Positions 34,502 through 42,274 of a stretch of DNA of 64,000 nt are shown here, piece after piece. This DNA is from Bin87 sp034423595. Its GTDB lineage: Bacteria > Chloroflexota > Dehalococcoidia > Lucifugimonadales > UBA3495. Location of the stretch: contig OZ242258.1 in NCBI GenBank assembly GCA_965207025.1, positions 3,658,001-3,722,000 of the forward strand, read 5' to 3'. The notes under the pieces were generated by a model that searched no databases, was not told the origin of the DNA, and saw only the letters and a list, made by a program, of their open reading frames with translations. The position numbers and the translations under genes were made by a program. Position 1 is the first letter of the stretch. Each line of letters opens with the position of its first letter.

Positions 34502-35149
34502 TCACAGGCTGTAGCTGCCGATGGCTCGCCACGAGAGGTCATTCGCCCAGCGTCCGTTGGACCAGTCGTCGCCGGCGGCGTTGGATTCGAAGCGCGTTAA
34601 GGCCAGGAGCCAGGCACGGGTGATCTGGGAGACCTTCAGGTCGTCGGTGACGACGCGGGCGAAATCCAGGGCGCCGTCAAATACCGAATCGGGCAGGTTG
34701 GCGTGCGACATCAGAGGAATCTGGGGCGGGAAGTCGGGGCCGAAGACATGGCGGTCGCCGCCCACGGCGGGGTTGCGCTCCAGCAGGTCGGCCACCATGG
34801 ACTGTAGGCGGTACAGCGACTCGTTGACCACCTCGGGCGAGAAGTCGAGCCAGATGTTGCTATCGGACTCGGTTGGGCGGCTGGTGGTTATGCCACGGTT
34901 GAAGATGGGGAAACGTGGAGACACCCGACGATAGCGTTCTGCCAGCGTCGCCAACTCCGCAGCGAGCTGGGCTTCCGTCGCGCCGGCCTCGCCGGCATCC
35001 AGGGGGAAGTAGTCGGACATAGGCATGTGAAGCATGTGCATCTCGGCGGCCCAGCAGGCATACTGGCCGCAGATGAGCTGGCGCGCCCGGTAGGCGCGGG
35101 CAGTGAAGTCAGGGTCGGTGAGCAGGCTCACGCCATAGCGGATGGACAT
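34502..35149 (-). CDS. hypothetical protein, weak 2H phosphoesterase-like features
   Basis: A 215-residue soluble protein. Its opening 'YGVSLLTDPDFTARAYRARQ' and a following His-rich segment 'EMHMLHMPMSDYF' resemble the layout of 2H phosphoesterases/LigT-like RNA ligases, with a second His in 'PLMSHANLPDSVF'. However, the H-x-(T/S) signature of that family is not present in either place, so I would not claim activity. It is followed by a tail 'RAWLLALTRFES'. It lies head-to-tail with the coiled-coil gene and divergently from the SMP-30 gene. Confidence 0.5.
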   Translation of the reverse strand: MSIRYGVSLLTDPDFTARAYRARQLICGQYACWAAEMHMLHMPMSDYFPLDAGEAGATEAQLAAELATLAERYRRVSPRFPIFNRGITTSRPTESDSNIWLDFSPEVVNESLYRLQSMVADLLERNPAVGGDRHVFGPDFPPQIPLMSHANLPDSVFDGALDFARVVTDDLKVSQITRAWLLALTRFESNAAGDDWSNGRWANDLSWRAIGSYSL

Positions 35150-35410
35150 TAGACGGACTCCCGCCGCGATTGCGGTCGGATGGTGTGGCGCTTCCGGTTG
35201 GTTACACCTACAGGATAGAAGGTGTGGGCGACTTGGGGCAAGAGGCGGGTTGGGCTGGTAGGGGAAATCAGTTTGTAATGGATTTACAGGACGGAATCGT
35301 TGGATTGAGCACAGGGCATGTTGGCATTGGACTGATTGTGTAGGTGGGAACGGGAATGATTGCTATAATCTCCGGGGATCAGGAGAACCAGGAACACAGG
35401 AGAGGACAAG

Positions 35411-36313
35411 ATGGCTGACAATCTGGGTGGACTGCTGGCGGAAACGGAATTGACCTTGCTGGATGGATCGTTGGAGCGCACCGAAGGGCCATTGTGGCAT
35501 CCGGGAGGGTACCTAACGTTTGTTGACCTGGCGCGGGAACAGCTGTTGAAGTGGGACCCGAATACCGGGGAGACGACGGTGGTACGAGAGCATACCGGAG
35601 AAGGCAACGGTTGCACCTTTGACCGGCAGGGCAACCTACTGATGTGCGAGGGCGCAGATCACCGGTGTGTAACCAGCATGGACGCAGACGGCAACATTAC
35701 GACTATTGCAGACCGCTGGGACGGCAAGCGGTTCAACAAGCCCAACGACGTTATCTGCCGCACGGACGGAACCATCTTCTTCACCGACCCGCACCTGCGT
35801 TTTCCCGAGGAGTTGCGGGAGATCCCGTTCGCCGGCATCTACCGACTCGACACGTCCGGCAACGTACACCTGGCTACGGACGAGTGTGAGTACGCGAACG
35901 GACTGGCGCTGTCGCCGGACGAGTCGGTGCTGTACGTGGCGATCAGCCGAGCTGAGATGGCGGACTTTGACCGGGAGGAAAGCGGCGAGTTTTCCCCGAA
36001 CCGGCGCATCCGCGCGTTTGACGTGGCGGCGGACGGCACGTTGAGCGGCAATCGCATCCTGATCGAGATGGGCTCAACGGCGCCAGGAGTGCCGGACGGC
36101 ATGAAGGTGGACACGGCGGGCAACGTCTGGTGTACCGGTTCCGGCGGCGTCTGGATCGTGTCGCCGGAGGGCGAGCGGCTGGGCGTGTTGGAAACGCCGG
36201 AGGTCACGCGGAACATTTGCTTCGGCGGGAGCGATATGCGGACGCTATTTCTGACGTCGGGGGCGTCGCTGTACAGCATCCGCGTGACGACGCCGGGAAT
36301 CGGGGCATTCTGA
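35411..36313 (+). CDS. SMP-30/gluconolactonase/LRE-family protein
   Basis: A 300-residue six-bladed beta-propeller. Expected metal and substrate ligands are the Glu in 'RTEGPLWHP', the Asn in 'NKPNDVICR', the Asn in 'YANGLALSPDES' and the Asp in 'GVPDGMKVD'. Family members hydrolyse sugar lactones or act on organophosphates; the substrate is not deducible. 'GKRFNKPNDVICRTDGTIFF' is a strong family phrase. AGGAGAGG lies before ATG 35411, and a TATAAT box stands at 35364-35369 without a good -35. The next gene, a GNAT protein, starts 18 bases after this stop. Confidence 0.92.
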   Translation: MADNLGGLLAETELTLLDGSLERTEGPLWHPGGYLTFVDLAREQLLKWDPNTGETTVVREHTGEGNGCTFDRQGNLLMCEGADHRCVTSMDADGNITTIADRWDGKRFNKPNDVICRTDGTIFFTDPHLRFPEELREIPFAGIYRLDTSGNVHLATDECEYANGLALSPDESVLYVAISRAEMADFDREESGEFSPNRRIRAFDVAADGTLSGNRILIEMGSTAPGVPDGMKVDTAGNVWCTGSGGVWIVSPEGERLGVLETPEVTRNICFGGSDMRTLFLTSGASLYSIRVTTPGIGAF

Positions 36314-36331
36314 CAAATCGGAAATTCCGGT

Positions 36332-36889
36332 ATGCGGATAACCGAGCTGGCTGCGGCAGGTGCGGACGCTAAGCACCGTGCCGCCGCGCTGCTGGTAGCC
36401 GGTTTCGCCGAGCACTGGCCCGAAGCCTGGCCCAATCTGGACGCCGCCCGGCTTACGGTGCGCGAATCCTTATCCTCTGACCGCATTGCCCGCGCCTCCG
36501 TTGACGAGGACGGCAAGTTGCTGGGCTGGGCGGCGGCGGAACCGCTGTACAGCGGCAACGTTTGGGAGCTGAACGTCATAGTGGTGCAGCCGTCATTGCA
36601 GCGGCGCGGCATCGGGCGGGCGCTGGTGGCGGATATGGAGGCGCAGGTACGGGAACGGGGCGGGTTGACCATCTGGCTAGGTTCGGATGATGAGGACGAC
36701 ATGACGTCGCTGGCCGGCGTGGATCTGTTCCCGGATCCGTTGGAGCGCCTTGCGAAGATTAGCAATTACAAGGGGCATCCCTATGAGTTCTATCGGAAGG
36801 TGGGGTTTTCGATCGCGGGGGTGCTGCCGGATGCCAACGGTTTGGGGAAGCCGGACATTTTCCTGGCGAAATCGGTGGCGCGGCGGTAG
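36332..36889 (+). CDS. GNAT-family N-acetyltransferase
   Basis: A 185-residue protein with the GNAT fold. The acetyl-CoA-binding motif A is 'NVIVVQPSLQRRGIGRALVA' (Q/RxxGxG/A), preceded by 'LLGWAAAEPLYSGNVWELN', strand beta-4. The C-terminal 'HPYEFYRKVGFSIAGVLPDA' is the classic family ending. The acceptor is unknown, but proteins of this class acetylate antibiotics, polyamines or protein N-termini. It follows the SMP-30 gene by 18 bases. Confidence 0.9.
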   Translation: MRITELAAAGADAKHRAAALLVAGFAEHWPEAWPNLDAARLTVRESLSSDRIARASVDEDGKLLGWAAAEPLYSGNVWELNVIVVQPSLQRRGIGRALVADMEAQVRERGGLTIWLGSDDEDDMTSLAGVDLFPDPLERLAKISNYKGHPYEFYRKVGFSIAGVLPDANGLGKPDIFLAKSVARR

Positions 36890-36934
36890 GCGGAGCGTGG
36901 CTGTGGTATTCTGTGGCGGAAAGCCGCACTATCG

Positions 36935-36966
36935 CATCGAGATTCCTCGCTGCGCTCGGAATGACA
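36935..36966. repeat. dispersed repeat, family B, half copy
   Basis: ATCGAGATTCCTCGCTGCGC followed by TCGGAATGACAATA, one arm of the family B element, just before the NHL gene. Confidence 0.5.
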
Positions 36967-36995
36967 ATAGGGCTTGACTCGATAAGGAGGCTCTG

Positions 36996-37916
36996 ATGAC
37001 TACTGCCACCAACGTCGTCGGCAACGGCGCACACACCTACGAGTTTGACCGCAACTGGGCGCAGTTGCCCGACGGGATACCAATGCCGGCCGCCGCCGTG
37101 TTCGGCGACGACGAGGACCGGGTCTATTGCTTCAACCGGAATCCCGACCACCCGATAATGATCTTTGACCGGGACGGGAAGTTCATCAAGTCATGGGGCG
37201 GCGGGATGTTCGAGTTCCCCCATGCCATCATCATCGACCAGTGGGGCTATGTTTGGCTGGTGGACCGGAACATGGGCCAGATTTTCAAGCTGACCAAGGA
37301 TGGCGAGGTGGTGATGACCATCGGCGAGCGCGGCTACCGCTCTGACACGGGCGCCGACAACAGCTCGTTTGACTCCAACTCCTGGCACCAGGTGGTGCGT
37401 GGCGCCGAACCGTTCAACATGCCGGCCGGCATCGCGCTGAACGACGCCGGGGAGATTTACATCGCCGACGGGTACGCCAACGCGCGGGTGCATAAGTTCA
37501 CGCCGACCGGCGAGCACATCTTCTCGTGGGGCGAGCCGGGCCCCGGTCCGGGCCAGTTCAACCTGCCCCACGGCGCATGGATCAACGGCGACGGGAACCT
37601 GCTAATCGCAGACCGGGAGAACGACCGGGTGCAGGTGTTCAACCAGGATGGCACGCACGTCGCCGACTGGCCCAGCAAGCTGATTGGGCCTGCGGTCATC
37701 TGCATCGACGACGAGGGCGTGGCGTACGTGGCCGAGCACAACGGCGGGATGGTGAGCATCCTGGACGCCAACGGCGAGCGGCTGGCCCAGTGGGGCGATC
37801 TGACGCACCGCAGCTGCCACGGCGTTTGGGTGGATAGCCAGAAGGATCTGTACGTTGTGGAACCCTACGAGGGCAGCACCGGCCGCACGGTGGTGAAGTA
37901 CACGCGCAAGGGTTAG
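36996..37916 (+). CDS. NHL-repeat (peptidyl-alpha-hydroxyglycine lyase-like) protein
   Basis: A 306-residue six-bladed beta-propeller of NHL repeats. Blades are visible as 'FDRDGKFIKSWGGGMFEFPH', 'IYIADGYANARVHKFTPTGE', 'LLIADRENDRVQVFNQDG' and 'LYVVEPYEGSTGRTVVKYTR'. Bacterial relatives include peptidyl-alpha-hydroxyglycine alpha-amidating lyase and stress-related binding proteins, but catalytic residues are not diagnostic here. AAGGAGG precedes ATG 36996. The gene ends ~75 bases before tRNA-Ala and is the last chromosomal gene before the island. Confidence 0.85.
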   Translation: MTTATNVVGNGAHTYEFDRNWAQLPDGIPMPAAAVFGDDEDRVYCFNRNPDHPIMIFDRDGKFIKSWGGGMFEFPHAIIIDQWGYVWLVDRNMGQIFKLTKDGEVVMTIGERGYRSDTGADNSSFDSNSWHQVVRGAEPFNMPAGIALNDAGEIYIADGYANARVHKFTPTGEHIFSWGEPGPGPGQFNLPHGAWINGDGNLLIADRENDRVQVFNQDGTHVADWPSKLIGPAVICIDDEGVAYVAEHNGGMVSILDANGERLAQWGDLTHRSCHGVWVDSQKDLYVVEPYEGSTGRTVVKYTRKG

Positions 37917-37943
37917 CCTGTTGCGAATTTCGCCGCGGGTTTG

Positions 37944-39644
37944 CTAAAATAAGGGTGCGCCGCCGGTATTCGTTGGCGGCGCGCCTAATGTGGGGCTGTA
38001 GCTCATTTGGGAGAGCGCTTCAATGGCATTGAAGAGGTAGCGGGTTCGATTCCCGCCAGCTCCACCAGACTTGACGGAAGACAGTACCGGGGAGTGCAGA
38101 GCCAACTCCTCGGCGTCATTTCTCCCTATGGGACTATCCTCTGGCATGGGGATTGTGTAGCGCACCAACGCGCCGCCTGGTTCCACCACGATCTCCCTCA
38201 CGAAGGACTCGATGAAGGCCCGCCGCTCGGTCAGTTCGCTCTCCCGCAGGTAGGTACTCATGTCCTGGGCGTAGGCAGTGATGGTCTCCACGTCGTCCAG
38301 CACGACCCGCCGCTGGGACAGCATGGCCCGGGCGTCCTCCGCCGTTTCCTCCAGCTTCTGCTGCCGCTCCCGGTGTTCCCGGATGCGGGGCATGAAGTCG
38401 TCCACGTCCAGGTCGGTGGTCTCGGCCAGGTTGTAGAGCCGGTCCAGCCGGCGCTTCACGTCGGCCAGTTCCGCCTCGGCGGTTTCCAGCCGCTGGCGGT
38501 GCTCTCTGGCGATGCCGTCCATCTCCTCGTCCACCAGCCCGACCAACTCGCGGATGTTGGACTCGGTGAGGATGTTGTCGCGGATGCGATCAACCACCAT
38601 CTCCTCGAAGCGGCGGGCGTTCAGCCGGGGACACTCGCAGGCACCGCTGCCCCGCTTCATCAACGACTGGCAGACGTAGTAAGCGAACTGGCCGCTCTTG
38701 GAGTCCTGGCCCGACATGGCCCGGCGGCACGCCTTGCACTTGACCATCCCGCTGAGCAGGTAGGAACTGGCCACCCGCCGGGGATGCGCCTGCCTGGGGG
38801 CGCGGGCGCGCAATTGCTTGTTGACCTTGCGGAACTGGGTCTTGGACACAATGGCGGGAAAGGCGTTTTCCACCCGGACCGGCTCGCCCTTGTGCTTCGC
38901 CGAAGTCCCCCAGGTCAGAGTGCCGGTATAAGTTTCGTTGCGGAGGATGATATGGACGCCGTTCTTGGACCATTGCCTTCCGGTGGGGTTGGCAATGCCC
39001 TCGCCGTTCAGGGTGCGGGTGATGTCCAGGATGCCGTGGCCTGCCTCGGCCAGGTTGAAGATGCGCTGCACCACTGGCGAGGTGTCGGGGTGAAGTTCCA
39101 GGGTGGGGCGTTTCTTGGCGCCGTCCTGGACCATGAGCTTGCGGTAGCCGTAGGGAACACGGCTGGCGACCCAGAAGCCCCGGGATGCGGCTTCCCGCAT
39201 TCCCCGGTACACTTCTTCGGCAAGATTTTCGCTGTAGAATTCATCGACGGACTCGATGATGGCTTCCATGAGCTTGCCGGTGGGGGAGTCGTCGGCGTGC
39301 TCGGTGATGGAGACGACGCGGATGCCCTTCCTGCGGAGCATGGACTTGAAGGCGACGGCGTGTTCACGCTTGCGGGTGAACCTCGAAAACTTCCAGACCA
39401 GAATCTCGCTGAAAGGCGATTCCGGCTTGTTGGCCTCGTCCAGCATCTTGCGGAACTGGGGCCGGTCGGCGATGCGGCCGCTCTCGGCCTCGTCCACGTA
39501 CTCGCGGACCACCGCGTAGCCGTTCTTGTCGGCATGATCCCTCAAGGCCCGAAGTTGGGCGGCGACGGAAAGGTCCACGTCCTGGCGGTCGCTGGAGACC
39601 CGGGCGTAGAGGGCTGCCGGGGTAAGGTCTGGTTTCTGGTTCAT
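37944..39644 (-). CDS. large serine recombinase (site-specific integrase)
   Basis: A 566-residue integrase. The catalytic domain (8-~155) begins 'AALYARVSSDRQDVDLSVAA', with the nucleophile Ser in 'ARVSS', and continues 'SEILVWKFSRFTRKREHAV'. A recombinase domain (~165-275) has 'VPYGYRK' and 'GIANPTGRQWSKNGVHIILR'. A zinc ribbon (~300-350) has CKAC and 'GACECPR', followed by a coiled coil (~385-450). Such enzymes integrate phages and islands at attB. The last ~40 codons are read antisense through tRNA-Ala, so the native C-terminus is probably shorter and this end was created by integration. A GGAGGC site precedes ATG 39644. Confidence 0.92.
   Translation of the reverse strand: MNQKPDLTPAALYARVSSDRQDVDLSVAAQLRALRDHADKNGYAVVREYVDEAESGRIADRPQFRKMLDEANKPESPFSEILVWKFSRFTRKREHAVAFKSMLRRKGIRVVSITEHADDSPTGKLMEAIIESVDEFYSENLAEEVYRGMREAASRGFWVASRVPYGYRKLMVQDGAKKRPTLELHPDTSPVVQRIFNLAEAGHGILDITRTLNGEGIANPTGRQWSKNGVHIILRNETYTGTLTWGTSAKHKGEPVRVENAFPAIVSKTQFRKVNKQLRARAPRQAHPRRVASSYLLSGMVKCKACRRAMSGQDSKSGQFAYYVCQSLMKRGSGACECPRLNARRFEEMVVDRIRDNILTESNIRELVGLVDEEMDGIAREHRQRLETAEAELADVKRRLDRLYNLAETTDLDVDDFMPRIREHRERQQKLEETAEDARAMLSQRRVVLDDVETITAYAQDMSTYLRESELTERRAFIESFVREIVVEPGGALVRYTIPMPEDSPIGRNDAEELALHSPVLSSVKSGGAGGNRTRYLFNAIEALSQMSYSPTLGAPPTNTGGAPLF
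37992..38067 (+). tRNA. tRNA-Ala (anticodon GGC)
   Basis: A complete 76-base tRNA including encoded CCA. The acceptor stem GGGGCTG pairs with CAGCTCC and has the G3-U70 wobble pair that identifies alanine tRNAs. The anticodon stem CTTCA/TGAAG encloses ATGGCAT, giving anticodon GGC (codon GCC). The T-loop is TTCGATT. It forms the left boundary of the accessory island and lies antisense to the end of the serine recombinase gene. Confidence 0.97.
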
Positions 39645-39772
39645 GTTGGTTGCCTCCTGGTCATCGCTTAACGGGATGTGAGCGGGTTGGCTAACGCTGT
39701 TTTCCGTTTACGTCATTCATCGTCGATGCACATGGCCTGCGGGAGGGCTGGTTCTCGCCAGATTCGCCCGCG

Positions 39773-40237
39773 TCAACCCGGGTTTGCCCTTGGCGACCGG
39801 TGCCTGAGGCCAACCACAATGGCGGCAATGATTAGTGCCAACGCCGATGGGAAGTAGAGCACGCCGAAGGAAAGATAGCCCAGACCGCAGAAGCCAAGGA
39901 GCGCGACCGCCAATCCCGACACTATCAGCGTGATACCGCCCCGTCCTCCTTTCCAAATGAGCACGGCCATGAGAGCCAAGCCCGTCAGCAGCACGGGAAT
40001 AAACATCGGAATCAGGGCCCACCATCCGTTGACCTCGGTGAAAGACGCCGAAACCATGACCACATCCCTTTGCAAAACGGCCGCCTGCCCGGCGTCAACG
40101 CTGGTTGGAGTGGTCGACACGCCCCCGTACCAATGGGGCCACAACAGCACCCAGCAGAAAACGGTCCAAGCCAGCAGGTGGGCAATCCCGGCTGATGCGA
40201 AAGCTGCCCGGCTGGTCACGGCGTACCGGATATTCAT
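39773..40237 (-). CDS. four-helix membrane protein
   Basis: A 154-residue integral membrane protein with about four hydrophobic segments (~10-30, ~68-92, ~97-118, ~123-143) and a Gly/Pro-rich extracytoplasmic loop after the first ('HWYGGVSTTPTSVDAGQ'). I recognise no family. ATG 40237 is chosen because AAGAGAGGG precedes it. It stands between the recombinase and the antitoxin genes, so it may be island cargo. Mention of an immunity or exclusion role would be guesswork. Confidence 0.6.
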   Translation of the reverse strand: MNIRYAVTSRAAFASAGIAHLLAWTVFCWVLLWPHWYGGVSTTPTSVDAGQAAVLQRDVVMVSASFTEVNGWWALIPMFIPVLLTGLALMAVLIWKGGRGGITLIVSGLAVALLGFCGLGYLSFGVLYFPSALALIIAAIVVGLRHRSPRANPG

Positions 40238-40342
40238 GTTCCCTCTCTTCAACACACTAAAGGGCATGCCCTGGCTCGATGGCTCTATTACGATGTGGTC
40301 CGGCATGAACGATCCGTCGAACTGGGACAGTCATAGGACGCG

Positions 40343-40621
40343 CTACGCCCCGTGCTCTTCATGGATCGGGACAGCCTGCAACCGGTAGCCCAGGGCGCCC
40401 AGCACGCGCAGCACGGTGTTAAACTCAGGTCTGGCCCCAGCCCGCATGGACTTGTACAGACTCTTTTCGCCCAGGCCGGTCTCACGGGCCACTCGCCTCA
40501 TCCGGTGGGCGCGGGCCATCCTGCCCAGGATGTCCATCAACTCATAGGTGTCGCCATCGGCCAGGGCGCGGTTGAAGGCTTTGGCCATTTCATCTTTGCC
40601 GGGGTTCTGGTCGTCTGGCAT
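40343..40621 (-). CDS. HigA-like addiction module antidote protein (orphan)
   Basis: A 92-residue DNA-binding antitoxin of the 'addiction module antidote' family, the partner of RelE/HigB toxins. It has the family phrases 'MAKAFNRALADGDTYELM' and 'RMRRVARETGLGEKSLYKSM', the helix-turn-helix, and ends 'LGYRLQAVPIHEE'. No RelE/HigB-type toxin gene is visible on either side; the neighbouring frames are noise. So the antitoxin is an orphan, perhaps acting as a general regulator or a leftover of a lost pair. Its promoter overlaps a perfect dyad (40681-40698), as expected for self-repression. Confidence 0.75.
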   Translation of the reverse strand: MPDDQNPGKDEMAKAFNRALADGDTYELMDILGRMARAHRMRRVARETGLGEKSLYKSMRAGARPEFNTVLRVLGALGYRLQAVPIHEEHGA

Positions 40622-40673
40622 GGTCAAGGCTCCGGCAGACTGGCGGTTGACTCGCTGTTTCGTCGGTTTCCGG

Positions 40674-40698
40674 ATTATATGGTATCGAATCAGATACC
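40674..40698 (-). promoter_or_regulatory. antitoxin promoter with overlapping operator dyad
   Basis: On the minus strand TATAAT occupies 40679-40674. Immediately upstream, GGTATC-gaatca-GATACC (40681-40698) is a 6-6-6 dyad lying in the -35/-10 spacer. This is the position of an autorepressor site for HigA-like antitoxins. The matching -35 box is weak. Confidence 0.5.
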
Positions 40699-40873
40699 CA
40701 GGGCGCAACCCCCAACCGTCTTAATCCACGCCGCGTTTTCCAAATTGCTCGCCGGTGAATCGGAGAGAGCATAATCACGAAGTGCGCTGGTCCTCTTTGC
40801 ACCTCCATCTCCCTCACGCATTGTCGCTACTGAGCCTTGTACGCTGGTCAGAATGTGGCGTAACATTGGCAGT

Positions 40874-42274
40874 ATGCTGCTCACCATATCCACCACATAT
40901 CGTCCGGCCACCGATCTGGGATACCTGCTGCACAAGAACCCCGGGCGATTCCAGTCGTTTCCGCTGCCCTTCGGGAGGGCGGACGTGTTCTATCCCGTGG
41001 CGGACGCAGACCGCTGCACCGCCGCCCTCCTGCTGAATATCGATCCGGTGGGTCTGGTGCGTCCCAAGGCCGGCGCGTCCAATTCGGCGGGTTGGCTTCA
41101 ACAGTACGTAAACGACCGTCCCTACGTCGCATCGTCCCACCTCAGCGTGGCGATTGCGTCGGTGTTCAACAGCGCCTTGGCCGGCAACTGCAGGGAACGG
41201 CCCGAGCTGGCGCAACAGCCAATCCCATTGGAAGCCCAACTGCCCACCCTGCCGTCCCGGGAGGGACCTGAACTCATTGGCCGGCTGTTCGAGCCGTTGG
41301 GCTACGCCGTTGAAATCCAGGAACACCCGCTGGATGCGGGCTTCCCCAAGTGGGGGGTCAGTCCCTGCTTTGGTGTGGGCCTCAAGGGGGTGGTGAGGCT
41401 GCGGGACCTGCTGGCCCACCTCTACGTGCTGCTTCCCGTGCTGGATGACGCCAAGCACTACTGGGTGGGCGACGACGAGGTGGACAAGCTGCTGCGGTTC
41501 GGCGCGGGCTGGCTGAGCGATCATCCCCAACAGGAGCTGATCTCCACTCGATACCTGAAGCGGCAGCGCAGCCTGGTGCTACAGGCGTTGGACCGGCTGT
41601 CGGATGACGGCCAAGTCGCCCTCGACGCCGCCGCCGAGCGGGGGCAACACGATGAGGAACGTCTCGAAACCCCGCTACGGTTGGGGGAGCAGCGGATTCA
41701 GGCGGTGCTGGCCGCCCTGCGGGAGGTGGGCGCGACGCGCGTGCTGGACCTGGGATGCGGAGAAGGCAACCTGTTGCGGGAGCTGCTCAGGGAACCCGCC
41801 TTTCGCGCCATCACCGGCGTGGACGTTTCCCACCGCGCCCTGGAAACCGCCCACGCGCGCCTGCGTCTGGACAACCTGCCCGCCGCTCAGCGGGAAAGGA
41901 TCACGCTGCTCCAGGGGTCCCTCACCTACCAGGATCAACGGCTGGCCGGATTCGACGCCGCGGTGGCCATGGAGGTGATCGAGCACATCGACCCGGACCG
42001 GCTGGAAGCGTTCGAGGCTGCCGTGTTCGGAGCGGCTCAACCCAGCGCTGTGGTCATCACCACGCCCAACTCCGAGTACAACGCGCTGTTCGAAAACCTG
42101 CCGCCCGGCGAGTTCAGGCACTGGGACCACCGCTTCGAGTGGACACGGAAACAATTCCAGGATTGGGCCCAGGCGGTTGCCGGGCGCCGGGCTTACGACG
42201 TGCGTTTTCACGGCATCGGCTCCGAACACCCCGAACGCGGCGCGCCGACCCAGATGGGGGTCTTCACGCGATGA
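40874..42274 (+). CDS. hen1: Hen1 3'-terminal RNA ribose 2'-O-methyltransferase
   Basis: A 466-residue enzyme that methylates the 2'-OH at the break site of cleaved RNA during repair. The N-terminal ~230 residues are the bacterial Hen1 ligase-activating region, opening 'MLLTISTTYRPATDLGYLLH'. The C-terminal methyltransferase has the SAM motif 'VLDLGCGEGNLLREL' and the metal-binding Glu/His set in 'AMEVIEHIDPDRLEAFE' and 'HWDHRFEWTRKQFQDWA'. It acts before Pnkp, whose gene overlaps its stop by 4 bases (ATGA). With Pnkp it blocks repeated attack by RNA-cleaving toxins. The start at 40874 matches the family N-terminus. Confidence 0.95.
   Translation: MLLTISTTYRPATDLGYLLHKNPGRFQSFPLPFGRADVFYPVADADRCTAALLLNIDPVGLVRPKAGASNSAGWLQQYVNDRPYVASSHLSVAIASVFNSALAGNCRERPELAQQPIPLEAQLPTLPSREGPELIGRLFEPLGYAVEIQEHPLDAGFPKWGVSPCFGVGLKGVVRLRDLLAHLYVLLPVLDDAKHYWVGDDEVDKLLRFGAGWLSDHPQQELISTRYLKRQRSLVLQALDRLSDDGQVALDAAAERGQHDEERLETPLRLGEQRIQAVLAALREVGATRVLDLGCGEGNLLRELLREPAFRAITGVDVSHRALETAHARLRLDNLPAAQRERITLLQGSLTYQDQRLAGFDAAVAMEVIEHIDPDRLEAFEAAVFGAAQPSAVVITTPNSEYNALFENLPPGEFRHWDHRFEWTRKQFQDWAQAVAGRRAYDVRFHGIGSEHPERGAPTQMGVFTR

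Noticed and set aside
38007..39671. 554-codon plus-strand open frame opposite the serine recombinase
   Set aside because: Antisense shadow of the recombinase; it even begins within the tRNA and has no recognisable domain.
40590..40817. minus-strand frame upstream of the antitoxin, considered as its missing toxin
   Set aside because: No RelE/HigB motif and no ribosome-binding site; overlaps the antitoxin operator.
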